Of a stretch of 64,000 bases of DNA, positions 8,471 to 17,736 are shown piece after piece (position 1 is the stretch's first letter; each line of letters begins with the position of its first letter). The stretch covers positions 1-64,000 of the forward strand of contig DASVUH010000069.1 in assembly GCA_036387135.1 (NCBI GenBank), given 5' to 3'. Position numbers and translations under genes: made by a program. The notes under the pieces were generated by a model that was not told the DNA's origin, ran no database searches, and saw only the letters and a list, made by a program, of their open reading frames with translations. Source of the stretch: JALZCH01 sp036387135 (lineage in GTDB: Bacteria > Acidobacteriota > Blastocatellia > Pyrinomonadales > Pyrinomonadaceae).

Positions 8471-11170
8471 ATGAACGGACACGAAATCAGACGCAAATTT
8501 TTAGAATATTTTGAGCGCAACGGACACAAAATCGTCCATTCCGCGCCGCTCTTACCGGCAAACGACCCGACTTTGCTTTTCACAAACGCGGGAATGAATC
8601 AATTCAAAGACGTTTTCCTCGGCAACGAAAAACGCGATTACACGCGCGCCGTTTCCAGCCAAAAATGCATTCGCGCCGGCGGCAAGCATAACGATTTGGA
8701 CGAAGTGGGGAAAACCGCCCGGCATCACACGTTTTTTGAAATGTTGGGAAATTTCTCGTTCGGCGATTATTTCAAACGCGACGCGATTCATCTTGCGTGG
8801 GATTTTCTCGTCAACGAATTGAAATTAGAACCCGCGCGTCTCTGGTTTTCGGTTTTTGAAGGCGACGATGAAGTTCCGGCGGACGACGAAGCGCGCCGGT
8901 TATGGGAAGAAGTCGGCGCAAAACCCGAACGCATTTTGGGCTTCGGGCGCAAAGACAATTTCTGGCAAATGGGCGACGAAGGACCTTGCGGACCGTGTTC
9001 GGAAATCCATTATTATATGGGCGACGAACCCGAAAACCCGGAAAAAAATCATCCGAAATGGGTAAACGGCGAAGGCGACACGACGATGGAAATCTGGAAT
9101 CTCGTGTTTATGCAGTTCAACCGAACTGGAATCGGCGAAAAAGACGCGAGCGGTAAATTCACACAATTCGATTTAACCCCACTGCCCGCGCCTTCGGTTG
9201 ACACGGGCGGCGGTTTGGAGCGTTTCGCCGCAATTTTACAGGGCGTCAAAACCAATTACGATACCGATTTGGTTTTGCCGATTATCCAATACACGGCTGC
9301 ACTCGCGGACAGACATTACGAATACGAAACGACCGAAGGTTTTGCGATGCGCGTCGTCGCCGATCACGCTCGCGCAACCGCGTTTGCCATTGCCGACGGG
9401 ATTTTGCCCGGCAATGAAGGGCGCAACTACGTTCTCAGAAAAATTATGCGCCGCGCGATTTATCACGGGCGCGAACATCTCGGTTTTTCCGATTTGTTTT
9501 TCAATAAAGTCTGCGATTTCGTCATTGACCGGATGAAAGACGCTTATCCAGAACTTGAAGCACAGCGCGATTTTATCGGCAAAATGGTGCGGCTCGAAGA
9601 AGAACGATTTGGCAATACGCTGACAGTTGGTTTGAAAAAGTTAGAAGAATTAATGCAAAAGCGTTTAATGACGTGGGAAGTTGATGGAGTAAATGACATA
9701 AGCGCCGGAACAATTCCTTTATCCGAATTAGCAAAGTTGTATGACACATACGGAACTCCAATTGACCTTATCTATTTTATTTTAAATACAGATGTTAGAG
9801 GAAAACACAGAGTTTCAAGAGAGGAAAAGTGGAAAGTTTATGATGAAAATTCAAATCATTCATTTGTAGTTTCTGAGATTTCCGAAGAGCAATTTAGAAA
9901 AGAATTTGAAAATGAACTTCGTGAAATTCAGAAACAAAATGGGATTGGTCAAACAAAACAAAGCGAAAAAATCAATCCAATTTATATTGGTTTGGAAAGA
10001 ACTTCAGTTCGTTCCGAGTTCCGCGGTTACGAAGTAACTTCAGTTGAAAACGCGAAAGTTGTAGCTTTGATTAAAAATGATGAGCGTGTCGAAGTTCTGA
10101 ACGAAGGCGACGAAGGTTTGATTGTTTTGAACGAAACACCTTTTTACGCTGAATCGGGCGGGCAAGTCGGCGACACGGGAATTTTGTTTCATCAAAACGC
10201 ACACGCCAAAGTTTTCGATTGTTTCGCGCCGATGGGCGGAATTATTTTGCACAAATCAAAAGTCGAGCGCGGCTCGGTTAAAGTCGGTGACACCGTAACA
10301 GCGCAGGTTGACGCTGAAAAACGCGATGCGACCAGACGCAATCACACTGCGACGCATTTGGTTCACGCCGCTTTGCGCGAAGTTTTGGGAACGCACGTCA
10401 AACAAGCCGGTTCGGTTGTCGCGCCGAATTATCTGCGTTTTGATTTCACGCATTATCAAGCACTGACCGAAAGCGAAATCAAGGAAATCGAAACAATCGT
10501 TAACCGCGAAATTTTGAAAAACGACGCGGTAAATACCGATTTGATGTCAATCGAAGAAGCGATGCAGACGGGAGCGATGGCTTTGTTCGGGGAAAAATAC
10601 GGCTCGACCGTGCGCGTTTTGCGGGTTGGCGAAGGCACTTTTTCCAAAGAATTATGCGGCGGAACTCACGTTCGCGCCACCGGCGACATCGGCTCGTTTA
10701 AAATCGTCGCGGACGAAGCGATTGCGTCGGGCGTGCGCCGAATCCGCGCAATTACGGGCTTTGACGCTTTCGAGCGTTTCCGCGAAGACGAAAAACTGAT
10801 TGAAAAATCTCTCGGTGTTTTGCGGACGCAGCGCGATCAATTGCCGACGGCAATCGAACGCCTTCAGGAAGAATTAAAACGCACGCGCCGCGAAGTCGAA
10901 GATTTGAAAATGAAGATTGCGACCGGCGCAATCGGAAACGGCTCGGCAATCGGCGACGAGGCGCGCGAAATCAACGGCGTCAAAGTTCTGGCAAAAGCCG
11001 TCGAAGGTCTCGATTCTTCAGCGATGCGAAATTTGTCCGACACTTTGTTGTCGAAATTAAAATCCGGCGTCGTCGTTTTGGGACGCAAAGACGAAGCGAA
11101 AGTTTCGTTTATTGTGCGCTCGTCCGAAGACGTTAAAAATAAAATTCCCGCCGGACAGATTATCAAATAA
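8471..11170 (+). CDS. alaS: Alanine--tRNA ligase (C-terminus cut by an in-frame stop)
   Basis: This enzyme charges tRNA-Ala with alanine. It shows the class II catalytic core from residue 1 (FTNAGMNQFKDVFLG, RHHTFFEMLGNFSFGDYF, GGGLERF), the central domain, and the editing domain with zinc ligands HTATH (H625, H629) and CGGTH (C729, H733). A coiled segment and the C-Ala region follow. The frame ends at TAA 11168-11170 with AGQIIK. The same frame then continues for 43 residues with the family's hallmark motif before a TAG. Residues about 396-517 (9655-10020) are much more AT-rich, with divergent sequence relative to the flanks. Aminoacylation and editing sites are intact, so the product is probably active even if truncated. 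Confidence 0.95.
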   Translation: MNGHEIRRKFLEYFERNGHKIVHSAPLLPANDPTLLFTNAGMNQFKDVFLGNEKRDYTRAVSSQKCIRAGGKHNDLDEVGKTARHHTFFEMLGNFSFGDYFKRDAIHLAWDFLVNELKLEPARLWFSVFEGDDEVPADDEARRLWEEVGAKPERILGFGRKDNFWQMGDEGPCGPCSEIHYYMGDEPENPEKNHPKWVNGEGDTTMEIWNLVFMQFNRTGIGEKDASGKFTQFDLTPLPAPSVDTGGGLERFAAILQGVKTNYDTDLVLPIIQYTAALADRHYEYETTEGFAMRVVADHARATAFAIADGILPGNEGRNYVLRKIMRRAIYHGREHLGFSDLFFNKVCDFVIDRMKDAYPELEAQRDFIGKMVRLEEERFGNTLTVGLKKLEELMQKRLMTWEVDGVNDISAGTIPLSELAKLYDTYGTPIDLIYFILNTDVRGKHRVSREEKWKVYDENSNHSFVVSEISEEQFRKEFENELREIQKQNGIGQTKQSEKINPIYIGLERTSVRSEFRGYEVTSVENAKVVALIKNDERVEVLNEGDEGLIVLNETPFYAESGGQVGDTGILFHQNAHAKVFDCFAPMGGIILHKSKVERGSVKVGDTVTAQVDAEKRDATRRNHTATHLVHAALREVLGTHVKQAGSVVAPNYLRFDFTHYQALTESEIKEIETIVNREILKNDAVNTDLMSIEEAMQTGAMALFGEKYGSTVRVLRVGEGTFSKELCGGTHVRATGDIGSFKIVADEAIASGVRRIRAITGFDAFERFREDEKLIEKSLGVLRTQRDQLPTAIERLQEELKRTRREVEDLKMKIATGAIGNGSAIGDEAREINGVKVLAKAVEGLDSSAMRNLSDTLLSKLKSGVVVLGRKDEAKVSFIVRSSEDVKNKIPAGQIIK

Positions 11171-11302
11171 ATCGCGCCGATTGTCGGCGGGCGCGGCGGC
11201 GGCAAACCCGATATGGCTGAAGGCGGCGGCAATCAGCCGGAGAAACTTGATGAAGCGTTGCAGATGAGTTACAAAATCATTGAAAAAATGCTTCAAGTTT
11301 AG
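11171..11302 (+). pseudogene. alaS: Severed in-frame C-terminal end of alaS
   Basis: Directly after the alaS stop, in the same frame, 43 codons read IAPIVGGRGGGKPDMAEGGG and then a helix ending KIIEKMLQV and TAG. The glycine-rich segment is the conserved signature of the C-Ala domain in almost all full-length alanyl-tRNA synthetases. The TAA sits where a Glu codon (GAA) would be expected, a single-base difference. It could be a real nonsense mutation, a sequence error, or a stop that is read through. Confidence 0.85.
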
Positions 11303-11307
11303 ATTCG

Positions 11308-11358
11308 AAAAGCCGAAAAAAGGAACCGTAAATTTACGGTTCCTTTTTTCGGCTTTTT
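11308..11358 (+). terminator. Rho-independent terminator after alaS
   Basis: A perfect 25-base inverted repeat (11308-11332 with 11333-11357) contains GGAACCGTAAA and its complement and ends in a T run. It begins 6 bases after the TAG that would end full-length alaS, which supports the extended reading frame having been the real gene. A-rich on the left and T-rich on the right, it could act in both directions. Confidence 0.85.
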
Positions 11359-11544
11359 GCTTGTTCTTATTAACGCTCTTTAATTCGACGAATACGATTC
11401 ACACTTTAAATCGCGGCGAAACAAAAAACAAATAATTTTTGCTTTCCCGAACAAACTCTGATATAAATTCGGCGACTTTTCCATTTGTTTTTTCAAGAGT
11501 TTATTCGGACGTTAAATCTGAAACAGACTTTTTATACTTTTTAA

Positions 11545-12297
11545 ATGCCGGAAACTTATATCAGAATCGTCGGTGCGGCGATAATTTTTCTCATCGTTTT
11601 TTTTGTTACGTCCATTTTTCCGAAATTCGACAAGCTGACCCAGAGCGGAAATTGGCACAACGGGCTGCCGCCGGTTATGGCTCTTGAGTTCCTTTCCGAC
11701 CCAAACGATGTCGGCAGCATAGTTAAAAGTGAAGAAGCCCGCGACGATTTGAAAAAAGCCGTCGAAATGGATACCTGGCAAATTGTTCCGGTTTACGGAA
11801 TTTTGTTTTTGTTGCTTTGTTTGGTGCTGTTTTTTCGCACCGATAGTTTATTCGGGCAAGCCGCGCCGTATTGGGCTATCGTGGCGGTTGCGCTAACTGT
11901 CGGTGCGTGCGCGGGCGATGTTATAGAGAACAACAACACCGTCACGCTTTTGCAAAAATTGAGATTTGCCAACGGAAGCGTGATAACGGAATCAGTCGAT
12001 CCGGCGCTGATCAAAACGATTTCGTTGGCATCGCACTTTAAATTCGCTTTGGTTTTTGCCTGCGCTTTTATTTTATCTTTCCTCTTTTTGCAGTTTCCTC
12101 TAAAGGAAACCGGCTGGTCGTATGGTTTTCAAATTCTTAGTTCGTTGATTTTTCTCTCTTTGATTTTGTGTTCCATCGTGGGCTTGGCTGGTTTGTTTAG
12201 GCATACACTCGTTCCTCCGGCAATGAAATTTCTATATCTTGCCGGACTTGCCGCGGCGGTTTGCTTTTTGTTCGCGCCGCGGCTTTATTCAAGATGA
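11545..12297 (+). CDS. Integral membrane protein of unknown function
   Basis: This 250-residue protein has about six predicted membrane segments: 8-24, 84-104, 114-131, 166-186, 197-219 and 229-246 by eye. Between the first two is a loop with acidic and polar residues (KSEEARDDLKKAVEMD). No known transporter or enzyme motif was found. The ATG at 11545 gives an N-terminus running straight into the first membrane segment. It stands alone between alaS and the convergent patatin-like gene, 41 bases from the latter's stop. Confidence 0.75.
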   Translation: MPETYIRIVGAAIIFLIVFFVTSIFPKFDKLTQSGNWHNGLPPVMALEFLSDPNDVGSIVKSEEARDDLKKAVEMDTWQIVPVYGILFLLLCLVLFFRTDSLFGQAAPYWAIVAVALTVGACAGDVIENNNTVTLLQKLRFANGSVITESVDPALIKTISLASHFKFALVFACAFILSFLFLQFPLKETGWSYGFQILSSLIFLSLILCSIVGLAGLFRHTLVPPAMKFLYLAGLAAAVCFLFAPRLYSR

Positions 12298-12338
12298 ATA
12301 CGAAAATCGGAATATCCGTCGCCGAATCGAAAACAATT

Positions 12339-15300
12339 TCACTTGCCTCTGACACGTCCGACGACCAGATTTTTAATCTTTCGACTCAAGTAAAACCAAG
12401 TACAAATTAAAGCTAAAGCGATTAAAGCCAAGAAAATCCAGCTTGACATCACCAACAGATTGGACAGAGACAATCCGTTTAAACCAATTGTCAAAGCCGC
12501 GAACCCGATTATTAACAGCAACGCAAGTGTAATTAAGACATTTAATATCGTCAGAACAAACAGGCTGCGAGCGATTGCGAATAAAGCAGTTGCCGCACAG
12601 TCGAATTGACCGAGCATCTTGCCGTCTGCTTTAACCATTTTCGACAATATTTTGACCGAGCGCGAAACGGTTTTGAGAATTCCTTTTCTCGGCAGCTCAC
12701 GATAAATTTCCAAACCCCCCTTTCGAATATGTCCGCTCATTTGGCGATCGAAATTGTTTTCCGGCTGCGGGTTTGGGGTCGTTCCGGTCAGGTTCGTTTG
12801 GTTGAGCTGTAGCTTCTCTTGAAAAAAACTGCTGTTTGTTAAAATCGTTTCGTGAATTTCAGCCGTTATTTCCCGTTTCAAATTATCATCTGGCAAAACA
12901 ATGGAGACGAGCCGCTCGGCAGCGTCCAAGCGTCCCCACAGAATGTCGTTTCGGCGCCAATCTTGGTGGAAGAATGCCCCGAAAGCGCGAAACGAGCCGC
13001 CAGCCAATTTTCTTCTCGCCCGGTAGCCCGGCGACAGATTTCTATCTTTTATTTCCTGATCGATTCGTTTAAGAGTGAACTCATCGCAACCGGCATTTTT
13101 TCCAGCTAAACGGTCGGGAATTTTCATTTCCAAAAGCTCATCGATTAAATCGGTTGCGTCGAGCGGGCTAATGCGCGCCACTTCGACCAGCGCGCCCTCG
13201 CCAATCGGCGTTTCGTATGTGACGGGAAAAACAATTTCATCATAAGCGTCGAAATTGTCGTAGAAATGCTGCAAATAAGCGCAAACTGCGGTTTTGAGCG
13301 AATCGCCTCCCTGAGTTTGAAAAACATTGCGCGCATCGGAACTGGCAACGGCGAAAATCGATTCTGCTCTGGATTCGTTGTAGATTTGCCGCAAAGTGTT
13401 GCCGATTTCATCGAGCCGACTGATAATGTCCACGCCTTTTTGTTTTCTCGCTTCGATAAAACCGGCGACTTTTTTGTCCCGCGCTTCGATGTCGTATTCA
13501 CTTTCGAGCCGGGTTTGGATAGAGCCGCCGTTGTCTTCGCCGATCAGTTCTTTCAAGCCGTCGATTCCGATGTCTTGCGCCAAATAGCGAACTTTGTTGT
13601 CCAAATCGCGCCGCAATTGATATTTCTCGTCATCGCTCACGACGCTGTCCGGGTTTATTTCCCACAATCGCCAACGCAGTTTTTGTAAAACGCGGTTCAG
13701 GTCTGTTTTGAACGAGCGAATCGTTTGTTCGAGCAGCTCCTTTTCTTCGCTTCTGGCGCGCAGAATCAGGCTGCTCGGCAACTGTTTTTTCTCAAAAACT
13801 TGCGGCTCGATCAATTGAAAACGCTCTTGAAAAGCTAGCTGCGCATTCGGTGCCTTGAGCAAAACGACTTCTGATAAATCTTCGGCTACGCTTTTAGCCG
13901 ACGCTAACTCTTCTTCGACTTTCTCGTCGAATTTCAGCAGCCGGTCTGCTTGATGCAAAACAAATCGCAAACGGCGCAGGCGGTAATTAAAATCGTAATC
14001 GTAGAGAAAACCTGGCAGCGTTTTTTCGTCGCCTGCCAACCGCGTTTGCAGCTCGGCGGGATCAAAGTTTTTGCGGCGCCAAAATCGAGTTAAATCCCGA
14101 ATCGCCTGCAAATAAATCGAATCTGCATCGAAACCCGCGCGGCGCGCCACCATCCGCGCCAAATCGTCGCTGACCGCTGAAACTCGCAGACGATAGTAAG
14201 AATAAGCGCTTTTTCCTTTTTGCTGCGCCAATTCGGCGATCGTCAGTTTGTTCCAGATGGGCTTTCCAGCCTCATTGATTTTTCTCGGCGATAGGTTGGT
14301 AAGCAAATTTCCGTGCTGATTGACAATTGCCTGCATTCCGCCTGGATTGCAGTTTAAGAAACGAATCGAAGAAAATTCATCGAGCCTCGCGCTATTGACC
14401 AGATGATCGATGCGTACGATTAAACGATTGCGCTGCAAAACCTGTTCGAGGTCTTCGCGAATCGTTTCGTAGCGCGGCATTTCAGTGAGCGCCGCCAGAG
14501 TGTTTTCAATAGCCGAGGGCGGCTTAGTGTTGACCGCGCGTTCGAGATAATCGTCCATATCCGGTTCCGGCTCGACATAAATCAGCTTGCGCTCGATCAA
14601 TACGTCCGATTGTTTCGCCGCCAGCGCGCCTATCGCGTAACCGAACGGCTTATTGTCGAGATAACCGCCATCGACAAAAACGCGATTGCTCCAGTCAATT
14701 TCATTATTCTGAACTTGTATGCTTTGGAAAAATTTTTGCCATAGTTCACCTTTTTCCATCGGTTCCAGTCCCGGCAGCGGATTGAGCTTGCGCATCCGTT
14801 TGATCGTGCAGTTGGCGCGCGCAAGCTGCATCGGGTCGAAAGCGAGCGGAAATGATGACGTGCAGCGAGCAGCGTAAGCTAGAAACGGATACAGCTCCGG
14901 CTGAAAATGATTGACCAAATCCACTTCCTTTTTGTTTGTTTGCTGCCAATAATCAATTTCGTTCAAACGGTATCTGAAATGCAAAACTTGACGGTGACGG
15001 CGCTCGTGAATAATGCGGTCGAACAAATGAATCGGCACCGGAATGCCGTAAAAATCCGTCATTGTGACAAACAAATCAATTTCGTTAACAAAGGATTTTC
15101 CCGGCGTTTCGCCATCGTCCATTTGATAAAATGCGTCGAGCAGTTTGAGATACATCCGCTCGCTATTGAGAAGCGAGCGAGCTTCGGGCGGCGTTTTTAA
15201 CCCAAGCGGCTTTCTTAGCGGCTTGCCGTTTTCCGTCGCGTCGTCGTAAACCGACATATCGTCGCGCAGCAGTTTGGTGAAATTGCCTTCCTCGATCCAT

Positions 15301-15797
15301 AGTTTTTCTAGTTTTTCTATGCTTTGCCCGTTTGCCAAAGCTTTCGCCAGATAAACGCCGTTAATGCCCCCCGCCGAACTGCCCGATAAAATATCGACGA
15401 CAAAACGTACGACTTTCGGTTTATCGCCGGGCGAACCGAAAGCTTCTCTAATCGATTGCAAAACCGCCCTTTGTTCCGCCGGTTTTTTTAGATTTACCCG
15501 CAAATCAGCGAGCGGTTTCAAATAATCGCTAGGTCGTTCTTGATTGAGCGAAGAATCGTCGGCGATCAGATATGACAATGCTCTGTAAACGAGCTCGGTA
15601 TCGGATAAATCGCTTTCCTCGATGCGAAATTTATGATTCCCGCTATCGTCTTTGACGACGGAGGTGGCGCGCACCATTTTCAGCAATTCCTGCGCAACGC
15701 CGTTAATATAAATCGCCAGGCTGACGCCACCGTACATTACAACGGCAAATCTGATCTCTTTGACCACTTCGATTGTTTGTTTTGTGGTATCGCTCAT
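12339..15797 (-). CDS. Patatin-like protein with DUF3376 and C-terminal membrane segments
   Basis: This 1152-residue protein begins with a patatin-like phospholipase domain: the oxyanion loop is MYGGVSLAIYINGV (21-34), the nucleophile motif is GSSAGG (139-144), and the catalytic Asp is in DGG (376-378). A long helical middle and C-terminal half of the type called DUF3376 follows. Near the C-terminus there are three hydrophobic segments (about 1065-1140), so the protein is probably held at the inner membrane. Patatins hydrolyse acyl lipids. Some large patatin proteins serve as effectors of defence or signalling systems, but no partner gene is adjacent. A single gene with an ATG start and no frameshift. 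Confidence 0.87.
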   Translation of the reverse strand: MSDTTKQTIEVVKEIRFAVVMYGGVSLAIYINGVAQELLKMVRATSVVKDDSGNHKFRIEESDLSDTELVYRALSYLIADDSSLNQERPSDYLKPLADLRVNLKKPAEQRAVLQSIREAFGSPGDKPKVVRFVVDILSGSSAGGINGVYLAKALANGQSIEKLEKLWIEEGNFTKLLRDDMSVYDDATENGKPLRKPLGLKTPPEARSLLNSERMYLKLLDAFYQMDDGETPGKSFVNEIDLFVTMTDFYGIPVPIHLFDRIIHERRHRQVLHFRYRLNEIDYWQQTNKKEVDLVNHFQPELYPFLAYAARCTSSFPLAFDPMQLARANCTIKRMRKLNPLPGLEPMEKGELWQKFFQSIQVQNNEIDWSNRVFVDGGYLDNKPFGYAIGALAAKQSDVLIERKLIYVEPEPDMDDYLERAVNTKPPSAIENTLAALTEMPRYETIREDLEQVLQRNRLIVRIDHLVNSARLDEFSSIRFLNCNPGGMQAIVNQHGNLLTNLSPRKINEAGKPIWNKLTIAELAQQKGKSAYSYYRLRVSAVSDDLARMVARRAGFDADSIYLQAIRDLTRFWRRKNFDPAELQTRLAGDEKTLPGFLYDYDFNYRLRRLRFVLHQADRLLKFDEKVEEELASAKSVAEDLSEVVLLKAPNAQLAFQERFQLIEPQVFEKKQLPSSLILRARSEEKELLEQTIRSFKTDLNRVLQKLRWRLWEINPDSVVSDDEKYQLRRDLDNKVRYLAQDIGIDGLKELIGEDNGGSIQTRLESEYDIEARDKKVAGFIEARKQKGVDIISRLDEIGNTLRQIYNESRAESIFAVASSDARNVFQTQGGDSLKTAVCAYLQHFYDNFDAYDEIVFPVTYETPIGEGALVEVARISPLDATDLIDELLEMKIPDRLAGKNAGCDEFTLKRIDQEIKDRNLSPGYRARRKLAGGSFRAFGAFFHQDWRRNDILWGRLDAAERLVSIVLPDDNLKREITAEIHETILTNSSFFQEKLQLNQTNLTGTTPNPQPENNFDRQMSGHIRKGGLEIYRELPRKGILKTVSRSVKILSKMVKADGKMLGQFDCAATALFAIARSLFVLTILNVLITLALLLIIGFAALTIGLNGLSLSNLLVMSSWIFLALIALALICTWFYLSRKIKNLVVGRVRGK

Positions 15798-15885
15798 TTG
15801 GTTTTAATGGAATCCGAATTATCCGTTTCGGGCAAAAGATTTTAATTCCCTTATTACTTAACGCACCGAAAAAGCTCTCAAACTA

Positions 15886-17466
15886 TCATTTCGTTTTGTC
15901 GGCAGCGCGGCGCAATTCGTATTCGTAAAACCAGAAATCATTGTTCGGCTGATTGATTTTTAACTCGTCGGTTTTGCCGTTTTGATCAATCGTGAAAACG
16001 ACGAAACCGCGCGGGAAATTATAAGCGGTTGTCGGACGCCATTTGATTTCAAAAGTGTCGAAATGCCAATGCGTTAAATCCGCTGTCAGATTCGCCGCGT
16101 GCGGAAAACGCAGAACGAGCTTGCCGTTTTCTTCGGCGATAACCGCGTCGCCGAGCTGGCTCGAATATGTTCCGGCGTAATCTTTTAACGCCAGACTCGG
16201 TTTTGTATTTGCCGTGCGCGAAGCCAAAACTTTTTTATCTTCTTCGGCTTGAGTGACTTTACCTTGTTTAGTTCGTTCCAGGGCTTCTGCGCTCCAATCG
16301 CGTTTCGGGGCGTTCACAAAAACATCGAAAATCTTGTTTTGCATAATATTGTTCACTGGCGTTTCGCTGTTTGTCAGCACAACCAAGCCAAGATTTTCTT
16401 CCGGCATCATCGCGGTTTGCGAAATCATTCCGTCCAACCCGCCGCCGTGCGAGACGACTTTGCGACCTTGATAATCGTTTAAAAACCAGCCCAAACCGTA
16501 GCCGTAAAAATGGCGCGTCGGATTGTTTTTCCAGCCCGTTTCTCCAATCGGAATCGCCAGATATTGCTGCCACATCGTCCACGATTGCTGCGGACTGAAA
16601 ATCTGTTTGCCCTCGAATTTTCCGCGCCCAAGTTGAAGCCTGAGCCATTTAGCAACATCTGCAACCGACGAATTTAAAGCTGCTGCGGCAGCCGCGCCGT
16701 CAACGTTCCCGTAATGAATCACCCGAAGCCCGGCGCCGCCTGATTCGTTGTGCGGCATTGCAATATTGTCGCCCGGTCGAAATTCTTTAATGCTCGTTTT
16801 CGTATTGTTCATTCCGAGCGGCGCGAGAATTCTTTCGCGAACAAATTCGCTCCACGATTTGCCGGAAACTTTTTCGGCGATTCGCCCGGCGGCGGCAAAC
16901 ATCAGATTTTGATAACCGTAAGCCGAGCGAAAGCTCGAAGTCGGTTTAAGAAAACGCACGCGCCGCAAAATTTCATCGGTCGAAAAGTTCGATTCGTACC
17001 AGAGCAGATCGCCGCTGAAAGTTCCGAGTCCGCTGCGGTGCGAAACCAAATCTCGAATCGTCAATTCGCGCGTCACATAAGCATCGGGCATTTGAAATTC
17101 CGGCAGATATTGCGAAACTTTGTCGTCCCATTTGATTTTCTTTTCGTCAACTAAAATGGCGAGCGCGGCGGTCGTAAACGCTTTCGAGTTTGAAGCGATG
17201 GCGAAAATCGTGTTTTCGTCAACTTTTTCCGGTTTGCCAAGCTCGCGCACGCCGTAGCCTTTGGCGAAAACAACGCGGTCGTCTTTGACAATCGCGACGG
17301 CAAAGCCGGGAACGTTCCAATCTTTTTGAGCTTTTTCAGCGTAAGCGTCAATTTCCGCGAGCTTTGCGGCTAAATCCGCGCCGCTCGCTTGTCCGAAAAC
17401 GAAAAGCGGCGCAAAGGTCAATAAACAGAGCAGCAGATAAAAGCGTATCGAGTTTTGATTCATCAT
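15886..17466 (-). CDS. Serine hydrolase (class C beta-lactamase family) with DUF3471-type tail
   Basis: The protein has 526 residues from ATG 17466. A longer in-frame start at 17499 exists, but the signal peptide begins at MMNQNSIRFYLLL and ends near FGQA. The catalytic motifs are SNSK (IASNSKAFTTAAL), YQN (SAYGYQNLMF) and HGG (VVSHGGGLDG). Residues about 410-526 form a beta-rich domain of the DUF3471 kind, often found behind this fold. The protein is probably periplasmic and acts on a peptide or ester substrate. It is similar in plan to the hydrolase at 6098-7405 but clearly a different paralogue with a longer C-terminal part. Confidence 0.9.
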   Translation of the reverse strand: MMNQNSIRFYLLLCLLTFAPLFVFGQASGADLAAKLAEIDAYAEKAQKDWNVPGFAVAIVKDDRVVFAKGYGVRELGKPEKVDENTIFAIASNSKAFTTAALAILVDEKKIKWDDKVSQYLPEFQMPDAYVTRELTIRDLVSHRSGLGTFSGDLLWYESNFSTDEILRRVRFLKPTSSFRSAYGYQNLMFAAAGRIAEKVSGKSWSEFVRERILAPLGMNNTKTSIKEFRPGDNIAMPHNESGGAGLRVIHYGNVDGAAAAAALNSSVADVAKWLRLQLGRGKFEGKQIFSPQQSWTMWQQYLAIPIGETGWKNNPTRHFYGYGLGWFLNDYQGRKVVSHGGGLDGMISQTAMMPEENLGLVVLTNSETPVNNIMQNKIFDVFVNAPKRDWSAEALERTKQGKVTQAEEDKKVLASRTANTKPSLALKDYAGTYSSQLGDAVIAEENGKLVLRFPHAANLTADLTHWHFDTFEIKWRPTTAYNFPRGFVVFTIDQNGKTDELKINQPNNDFWFYEYELRRAADKTK

Positions 17467-17736
17467 ATTTTTATTTTTTGGGACTTGAGAATGCCACAAT
17501 ATTAGCCGAGTTTAAGCAAAAGAAAAAGGTTGAAATTATCAATCCGTTCCTCTTTTTTCACCTCTTGCGCGCCGCAAGTCGAAAACGTTCGCAAATATTT
17601 ATTTACATTTTTAATGCCGGAAAACGATTGTTTGTTGTAAAATTTATTTTGAAAATCGAGACAGAATCTGTCCGCATATTTTCGGAAAAATCTCACCGAC
17701 ATAAAAATAACTCTCGGATTATTGGAGAATATAGCA

